From: Planctomycetota bacterium | Lineage (GTDB): Bacteria; Planctomycetota; JAJSAM01; JAJVHW01 | NCBI GenBank assembly: GCA_024280885.1 | Contig: JAJRPF010000066.1 | Location: 61,348-125,347 of the forward strand | DNA length: 64,000 nt | Reading direction: 5' to 3' | Shown here: positions 59,002 through 64,000 of the stretch, one piece after another | Numbering within the stretch: the first letter of the stretch is position 1 | How the letters are laid out: every line of letters begins with the position of its first letter | Translations under genes and position numbers: made by a program | Notes under the pieces: model-generated | What the model saw: the letters and a program-made list of their open reading frames with translations, nothing else | Told to the model about the DNA's origin: nothing | The model's database searches: none

Positions 59002-61419
59002 ATGGCAACGACCCTGCTTCCGCGGCGCGTGACCCTCGCGCTCGCGCTGTGTGCCGCCTTCATGGCGACGTGCGCAAGTCCCCGAAACCCGCATGTGATC
59101 CGCGCGGCGGATGCACTCGACCTCGTCGAGCAGACTACCGAGGAGTGGGGTTCCGTCGGCGTGTCGGACATCGTGCTGACGGACGCTGGTAGCACCTTCT
59201 TCGCCCTCGATCACGAGATGCCGACAAAGGACTACATCGCCGCTGCCAAGAAGAATCGGCAGGGTGCCGCGGCGCGACTGATCGAGTCCTTCCTCGACTC
59301 GCGCTTCAAGGGCCGCCTGCAGTTCGACGCTGTGCTGCAGAAGCAGTTCGAACGACTGCTGCGCGCTCAGGAGGCACGCCAAGGCAGGCAGCAGGCGAGA
59401 CGAGATGCGACGGCGGCCGGCGGAGAGGGCGACGAAGAGACGGAGACCCCGGTGCCGGATGACTCCACGACCGAGGGAGACGATGCGGCCGCCACCGCCG
59501 ACGCGGATGCCCCGGCGAAGACCCTGCGGTCCATCGACACGTTCGAGAACGAGCTCGGAGAGTTCAACGAGCTCATTTCCGATGTCGCGGAGCCCCCGTT
59601 CAGTTCGGGCGAGTTCGCGGAGTTTCAGGCGTTCGTCGAGGATGTCATCGTAGGAGTGTCGGAGTCCGACGCGCTGCGAATCGGCTCATCGACGAAGATC
59701 ACGGAACGGGCGCTCGAGTTCCTGTCCAACCCGCAGCTCATCGCCGGAAACCGCGTCGCCTACCTCGGGGTCATGCAGGTCAGTTGCTCTCCGGGGTGGC
59801 GTACCCGAACTGGATACGGCGGCATGGTCACGTTGACGGCCGAGTACGCGCGTCGCGCGACGCGCTCGGACGCGAGGAAGTTCGGACTCGAATTCGAAAA
59901 ACTCGCGGGCATGTTCGTCAGCTCGCGCAATTCCGAATTGGGCTATAGCCCGCAGCCGCTCATCGTGTCGGCGTTCCCACTCATCCAGAGTCAGACACTC
60001 GATCTTGCGAACAGCCAGCGGGACCAGGTCGAGTTCATGGCCGACCTCGCCGTCGACCTGGCGGAGGCGGGGCAGAGTATCGCCGCCCAGAACGTGACGA
60101 AGTTCGTCGAGCGGCTGCAGTCCGACCAGCACACCGTGGACGCCCTCCCCATCGTTCACTCCCGGTCGGACGGCCTGTCGTTCACCTACGGTTTCCGACC
60201 TCGCTTGCAGGCGCTGGGCGACCCGTCGGATCCCAACTCGGACCCCGAGATGGTCCTCCAACCCATCGCGTTCCCGGCCGTGGTGATGGTCATCTGCGAT
60301 CGCGAGTTCCTCGACGATTGGACCCACATCAAGATCACCATGGACCAGCGTTGGGTTCCCCTTCAGGACCGGCACTGGGCGAAGGAGATCTTCCTCGACT
60401 GGTGGTACCACGGACACGCGGTGTCCCCGTCGCTCTCCAACCGAGAGCGTCTGCGGAACGCCGAGGAACTCGACGACGCCCTGATTGCCGTCGGCGACCT
60501 CGTGCGCGCCTCGCCACGCGGCGAGAGTCTGTACACGAAGCACGAGATCGTGCGCCGCATCCAGAGTCTCGAAGGCGCGGCTCTCGGGCGGAGCATCTAC
60601 TCACGCCTACCGAATCGGACGCCTCAGGTGACGGCCGCACACCCCGGAACCCTGAACCAGGGCAAGGTCGCGGGCAAGACGCTGTTCGTCTCAGGACGCA
60701 GACTCGCGGAAACGGACGTCAAGCACCCTGATGTCCGAGTTTCTGTGGGACCGCACTTGATCGACGTCCTGCAGGTGGCGTCCAGCGGAGCACTCGAGTG
60801 TCAGTTCCCTGCCGCTCCGTTCGATCTCAAGCCGGGCAAGTACGCTGTCGAGGTCACCACCGCCGAGGGGACGTCCCGCCTCGCGGATGCGATCACGGTG
60901 AAGGCCCCGGCCGCGGTTCTGAAGTCCGCCGACGCGATCGGCAGGTCGTTCGGCAACGCTCCGACCCGCCTGGTGGTGTACGGCGAGGCGCTAATCGACT
61001 CGTCCAAGAAGGTGCAGATCGCCCAGGTCTTCGCCGGTAGCCGGGAGTGTGCGTTCGCGGTCCTCAACAAGAGCACTGTGCTCGTCGTGGTCCCGCCGTG
61101 GATCGACCGCGACGCCGACGCCGACCCAACTCGGCCGGTCCCTCCCGTCCACAGTCTCACGGTCGTCATGGCAGGCGGTGACATGAAGTCTGTGAGCATG
61201 GCGTCGCCTGTGCTCTTCGACCACCTGTATCCAAAGTCGCCGGCCCCCATCGCCGACGCAAGCGTCAAGATCACGGGCAACCGCGTCGAGCTCTGGTTGG
61301 GGCGTCTACCGCGCTTGAACGTGCAGGACATCCTGCAGGAAGCCGTGCGCGCACTCCGCAATGCGCCGGACCAACGCGTGGACATCCACATCCAGAAGCC
61401 CGCGGCGCCGGGCAAGTGA
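59002..61419 (+). CDS. Large lipoprotein with IPT/TIG-like domains
   Basis: Encodes 805 residues from ATG 59002. LALALCAAFMATC is a likely lipoprotein signal. After ~110 residues comes an acidic low-complexity linker (EGDEETETPVPDDSTTEGDD). The middle (YLGVMQVSCSPGWRTRTGYG, LTAEYARRATRSDARKFGLE) is unassigned. The C-terminal part has IPT/TIG-like strands (TPQVTAAHPGTLNQGKVAGK, TLFVSGRRLAETD, LKPGKYAVEVTTAEGTSRLA). It is the only exported member of the array and may be the outside sensor or a surface target. Confidence 0.68.
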   Translation: MATTLLPRRVTLALALCAAFMATCASPRNPHVIRAADALDLVEQTTEEWGSVGVSDIVLTDAGSTFFALDHEMPTKDYIAAAKKNRQGAAARLIESFLDSRFKGRLQFDAVLQKQFERLLRAQEARQGRQQARRDATAAGGEGDEETETPVPDDSTTEGDDAAATADADAPAKTLRSIDTFENELGEFNELISDVAEPPFSSGEFAEFQAFVEDVIVGVSESDALRIGSSTKITERALEFLSNPQLIAGNRVAYLGVMQVSCSPGWRTRTGYGGMVTLTAEYARRATRSDARKFGLEFEKLAGMFVSSRNSELGYSPQPLIVSAFPLIQSQTLDLANSQRDQVEFMADLAVDLAEAGQSIAAQNVTKFVERLQSDQHTVDALPIVHSRSDGLSFTYGFRPRLQALGDPSDPNSDPEMVLQPIAFPAVVMVICDREFLDDWTHIKITMDQRWVPLQDRHWAKEIFLDWWYHGHAVSPSLSNRERLRNAEELDDALIAVGDLVRASPRGESLYTKHEIVRRIQSLEGAALGRSIYSRLPNRTPQVTAAHPGTLNQGKVAGKTLFVSGRRLAETDVKHPDVRVSVGPHLIDVLQVASSGALECQFPAAPFDLKPGKYAVEVTTAEGTSRLADAITVKAPAAVLKSADAIGRSFGNAPTRLVVYGEALIDSSKKVQIAQVFAGSRECAFAVLNKSTVLVVVPPWIDRDADADPTRPVPPVHSLTVVMAGGDMKSVSMASPVLFDHLYPKSPAPIADASVKITGNRVELWLGRLPRLNVQDILQEAVRALRNAPDQRVDIHIQKPAAPGK

Positions 61420-61459
61420 CTCACCACATCCACCACACCGAACATCCAAGGAACTCACC

Positions 61460-62812
61460 ATGACCTCCCGCACGCAGGCGCCGCAGGCTCTACTCTCCCG
61501 TCAACCGCGCAACATCGTCGTCCTCCATGACCCCAACTTGGAGTGTGAGAAGGTGCTCGCCGACGCCGCCGGCTGGACCGGCCGCTCGGTCAAGCCGAAC
61601 TGTACTGGTTCGATCCGCAGGTACTCGGGACACTCCGGCACGCCGAAGACCGAGTTGGTCTTCCATCAGATCGGAGCCGCCGCGGTGGATCTCGACGAAG
61701 GCCAGCTCCTCGCGCTGCGCCGCCACGACGAAGTGGCGGTCGTGGCGCCCAACGAGCTGCGTTTCGTTCGTGGCGCGAGTTCGGCGACCCGCCGCCCCTC
61801 GTCCGGTCCGCTGGGGTCTTCGGACCGACCGAAACTCCCGCCTTCGGGGGGGCGTCCTTCGTTCCCGATCATCCTCGGTGACGCCAATCTCGGTGCAGGT
61901 GCCGCCGAGCCCGGGGTGTCCCCTGCTCAGGCACCGTGGGGCGCCGCGAGGAACGAGTCGGTGACGTGGGGCCTGCGGGCCGTCGGCATCGACCCGTCCT
62001 ATCGGACGGCGACGGGCAAGGGCTCCGTCGTCGCGGTCCTCGACACGGGAGTCCAGCTCGGTCACCCCGATCTGAAGGGGCGGATCGCCGATGAGCGGTC
62101 GTTCGTGACCGGACAGAGGGTGGACGATCTGAACGGCCACGGAACCCACTGTGCCGGTACGATCGCCAGCGCGCCCGTGTTCGCTGTCTCCGGAGGGGTC
62201 CGCTACGGCGTGGCCCCGGAATGCCGGCTGCTCATCGGCAAAGTGCTCTCCAACGAGGGCTTCGGCTCGGACGTCGACATCCTGGCGGGAATCACCTGGG
62301 CCGCGGACAACGGCGCTCACGTGATCTCCCTCAGCCTCGGGTCGGCGCGGCAACGGGGCGAGCCTTTCTCCGCGCCGTACGAGTACGTCGCTCGCCACCT
62401 GCTGGATCGCAATCCCGGGACCCTCCTTGTGGCCGCCGCTGGCAACGAGAGCGATCGCCCCTACTTCGTGGAGACGGTCGGGAACCCCGCCGCCTGCCCC
62501 TCGGTTCTGGCCGTGGGCGCCGTGGACGAGTACGGAGACGTGGCTGTGTTCAGCTGCGCTGACGACGACCATGTCGGGATACTGGACGTGGTGGGGCCCG
62601 GCGTGGATGTGATCTCGAGCGTACCCGGCGGCCGGGCGTCCTACAGCGGGACCAGCATGGCGACTCCGCACGCCGCGGGAGTCGCCGCGCTGTGGCGTGA
62701 GTATTTCGGCGTGGACACCACCGCCCGCGATCTCCGGTCCGTTCTCCGCAACGCGGCATGGAAGTTCGGACCGAGCACGGATCACGGCCGGGGCCTGATC
62801 CAGGCCCCGTAG
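61460..62812 (+). CDS. Subtilisin-like serine protease (S8), no signal peptide
   Basis: Encodes 450 residues from ATG 61460 (AAGGA upstream). The S8 triad is complete: Asp195 (VVAVLDTGVQ), His227 (LNGHGTHCAG), Ser399 (SGTSMATPHAAG), with oxyanion Asn329 (AAAGNESDRP). Residues ~65-102 (LVFHQIGAAAVDLDEGQLLA, LRRHDEVAVVAPNELRFV) look like an I9-type pro-domain. There is no export signal, so the enzyme should stay in the cytoplasm, typical of subtilases in conflict systems rather than of secreted ones. It lies 40 bp after the lipoprotein gene. Confidence 0.9.
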   Translation: MTSRTQAPQALLSRQPRNIVVLHDPNLECEKVLADAAGWTGRSVKPNCTGSIRRYSGHSGTPKTELVFHQIGAAAVDLDEGQLLALRRHDEVAVVAPNELRFVRGASSATRRPSSGPLGSSDRPKLPPSGGRPSFPIILGDANLGAGAAEPGVSPAQAPWGAARNESVTWGLRAVGIDPSYRTATGKGSVVAVLDTGVQLGHPDLKGRIADERSFVTGQRVDDLNGHGTHCAGTIASAPVFAVSGGVRYGVAPECRLLIGKVLSNEGFGSDVDILAGITWAADNGAHVISLSLGSARQRGEPFSAPYEYVARHLLDRNPGTLLVAAAGNESDRPYFVETVGNPAACPSVLAVGAVDEYGDVAVFSCADDDHVGILDVVGPGVDVISSVPGGRASYSGTSMATPHAAGVAALWREYFGVDTTARDLRSVLRNAAWKFGPSTDHGRGLIQAP

Positions 62813-62890
62813 CAATCCTGACTGCGAGACCGATCAAGGGAGAGGCACGGTAGGATCTGTGGGCCGCCACGGTCGCGGTGAGGAGGTAGG

Positions 62891-63154
62891 TTGCGCGTCA
62901 TCGTCTCGGTGGATCATGGCTGGGCGGCTTCGGACGAGCGCTGGGAGATCCTCCTCGGCGCTCTCCGTGCTGCCGGCCTGCGTGAGCTGGACCAGCCCCG
63001 CGATCTACGCTCGTCGGGCATGGTCGCGGGCGACCTCCCCGGAGACGCGCTCCGTGTGATTGAACAGGTCGACGGTGTCGTCGCTGTGTCGCCCGACGCT
63101 GATCGGGCGACACGGGGCGGGCGGAGGGCCCGCGGTGGTCGTCCGATGCAATAG
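62891..63154 (+). CDS. Stand-alone I9-propeptide-like small protein
   Basis: Encodes 87 residues from TTG 62891, with GAGGAGGTAGG directly upstream. The sequence RVIVSVDHGWAASDERWEIL, LGALRAAGLRELDQP, MVAGDLPGDALRVIEQVDGV, VAVSPD follows the beta-alpha-beta-beta-alpha-beta order and spacing of subtilisin propeptide/I9 inhibitors: '(V/M)-(V/x)-A-x-L...V-x-G-V-x-x-V-x-P-D'. Directly after the subtilase gene (78 bp), it is a likely dedicated inhibitor or chaperone of that protease. Confidence 0.6.
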   Translation: MRVIVSVDHGWAASDERWEILLGALRAAGLRELDQPRDLRSSGMVAGDLPGDALRVIEQVDGVVAVSPDADRATRGGRRARGGRPMQ

Positions 63155-63185
63155 CACTCTCCCTCGCCCCCGGTCGCCTCTCCGC

Positions 63186-63323
63186 GTGAACAGGGGCGAA
63201 TGGGGCCGAGTGCTGGTGTTCGTCGCTGTCGTGGTCATCGCGTGCGCGACGCTACGGCTCGTTCCGGGGCACGGCGCTGAAGGGGATCGCCGGAGCGCGC
63301 GAGCACGGGGGAGTGGCGGATGA
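63186..63323 (+). CDS. Possible small single-pass membrane protein
   Basis: Encodes 45 residues from GTG 63186 with one hydrophobic run (VLVFVAVVVIACATLRLV). It follows the I9-like gene closely and ends at the IS21-like remnant. No clear ribosome site; the call is weak. Confidence 0.3.
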   Translation: MNRGEWGRVLVFVAVVVIACATLRLVPGHGAEGDRRSARARGSGG

Positions 63324-63331
63324 CGGTCCCC

Positions 63332-63392
63332 CCTCGACAGGTGGTCCCTTTTCAGCGTGCCGCAGAGGTCCCTTCTTCATCTGGCGCCAGCA
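63332..63392. mobile_element. IS21-like end, copy of 29831-29891
   Basis: 49 of 61 bases match the 29.8-kb copy in the same orientation (CCTCGACAGGTGGTCCC...GGTCCCTTCTTCATC). No transposase remains beside it. Together the two copies flank the whole 29.8-63.3-kb region. Confidence 0.5.
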
Positions 63393-63491
63393 CGCGGCGC
63401 CGAGGGAGCGTGACGGAAGCGCACTTGATGCGCCAGGGCGTGTCGGATCTGCACGCGTTCGCATTCCGCCCGGCGGTGTCAGCCGCGTGCG

Positions 63492-63836
63492 TTATCGATA
63501 CGTGTCGCGCGCGGCGAGCGTATCGAAAGGGAGAACGGACCCGCTGACGCGGACGGCTCTCCAGTCGTCCCATCCACGCCGCGCACGCGCGCCGGAACGA
63601 ACATCCACTGCACAGGAAGCCGCCTGCGGCACCGGACGCTGGCGGCCGTCCAGGACTTCGTGCATCGCGTCGACGGTCGGCTGCACCAAGGCCGCCAGCC
63701 GTCGCAGTTCCGGCACGCGGTCGCACACCCAGGCGCCCGCCGCGAACTCACGGTCGGCACGGGCGGATCGGCGGCGACCGGGACGATACCGCCCCGCAAC
63801 CTCCGGAGGTGATAGACCCGAGGCCTCGTGGAGCAC
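63492..63836 (-). CDS. Hypothetical protein
   Basis: Encodes 114 residues from GTG 63836 with GGAG 7 nt upstream. The middle (DREFAAGAWVCDRVPELRRL, AALVQPTVDAMHEVLDG) has natural composition and good codon use. Family not recognised. A hairpin-like TCGATACG/CGTATCGA pair lies at its 3' end. Confidence 0.42.
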   Translation of the reverse strand: MLHEASGLSPPEVAGRYRPGRRRSARADREFAAGAWVCDRVPELRRLAALVQPTVDAMHEVLDGRQRPVPQAASCAVDVRSGARARRGWDDWRAVRVSGSVLPFDTLAARDTYR

Positions 63837-63862
63837 TTCGACTCTCCGACGTGCGTTCGTGC

Positions 63863-64000
63863 AGATGGTGGAGATGGTGGAGATGGTGGAGATGGTGGAG
63901 ATGGTGGAGATGGTGGAGATGGTGGAGATGGTGGAGATGGTGGAGATGGTGGAGATGGTGGAGATGGTGGAGATGGTGGAGATGGTGGAGATGGTGGAGA
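63863..64000. repeat. 9-bp tandem repeat (minisatellite), continues past the window
   Basis: The unit AGATGGTGG is repeated exactly for at least 138 bp (about 15 units) to the end of the window. Read as GAT-GGT-GGA it would encode Asp-Gly-Gly repeats; no start codon context is seen. The array begins 26 bp upstream of the minus-strand gene at 63836. Confidence 0.92.

Noticed and set aside
63863..64000. CRISPR array
   Set aside because: The repeat is a contiguous 9-bp tandem unit with no spacers and no cas genes. No CRISPR array was seen elsewhere in the window.

Overview
The window is a high-GC bacterial chromosome segment with strongly GC-rich third codon positions. Several features point to Planctomycetota or a close relative: an ECF-type sigma factor overlapping a Ser/Thr kinase whose N-terminus has the typical planctomycete sequence, giant anchored proteins made of carboxypeptidase-regulatory-like beta domains, a sigma factor fused to such domains, and many TIR-like and caspase-like genes. 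This assignment is inference from gene content.

Layout. 1-20 kb is core chromosome: a FlgM-like anti-sigma factor, rsmD, an SGNH/MBOAT acyltransferase pair, two paired secreted proteins, pdxJ, dapA, an ECF sigma factor, a DUF2339 membrane protein, a GT2 glycosyltransferase, two giant surface proteins and an AbrB/PIN toxin-antitoxin pair. At 20.2-20.7 kb lies a hicAB module in which both genes have lost their start frames; hicB carries an exact 11-bp tandem duplication. At 21.27 kb the 3' half of a tRNA (probably Asp) with its terminator marks an attachment site. To its right is an integrated element with a tyrosine recombinase, two winged-helix proteins, remnants of a DUF3987 protein and of an apparent McrB-like gene, and two PD-(D/E)XK-type nucleases. 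It ends in insertion-sequence debris (29.6-33 kb).

From 30.2 to 42.7 kb every gene is on the minus strand: a SEFIR protein with a 3-TM partner, a TIR-TM-ankyrin protein, a class III nucleotide cyclase, an ACT-ACT-deoxyribosyltransferase/TIR-like fusion, a Thoeris-like TIR protein, a PhoD-like phosphatase and a lipoxygenase. From 43.2 to 63.3 kb every gene is on the plus strand: a small protein, an ECF sigma factor fused to a membrane segment and beta domains, a second ECF sigma factor, an endonuclease/exonuclease/phosphatase-fold enzyme, a second Thoeris-like TIR protein and secreted proteins. The last block is a compact ~10.6-kb array: ECF sigma, kinase-ATPase-helical repeat protein, two unknowns, a caspase-like protease, a lipoprotein, a leaderless subtilase and a stand-alone I9-propeptide-like protein.

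The most striking signal is a 28-29 nt promoter-like sequence, GCAACG-N10/11-TCGTGCATCTCC. It occurs seven times, only between 40.9 and 49.9 kb, always in the orientation of the adjacent gene. It precedes the PhoD-like, lipoxygenase, small-protein/sigma-fusion, second sigma, EEP-enzyme and secreted-protein genes. Two ECF sigma factors are encoded inside the set, so I infer a self-contained ECF regulon linking lipid oxidation, phosphoester hydrolysis and TIR signalling. The kinase/caspase/subtilase array next to it resembles the NTPase-regulated conflict systems of multicellular bacteria.
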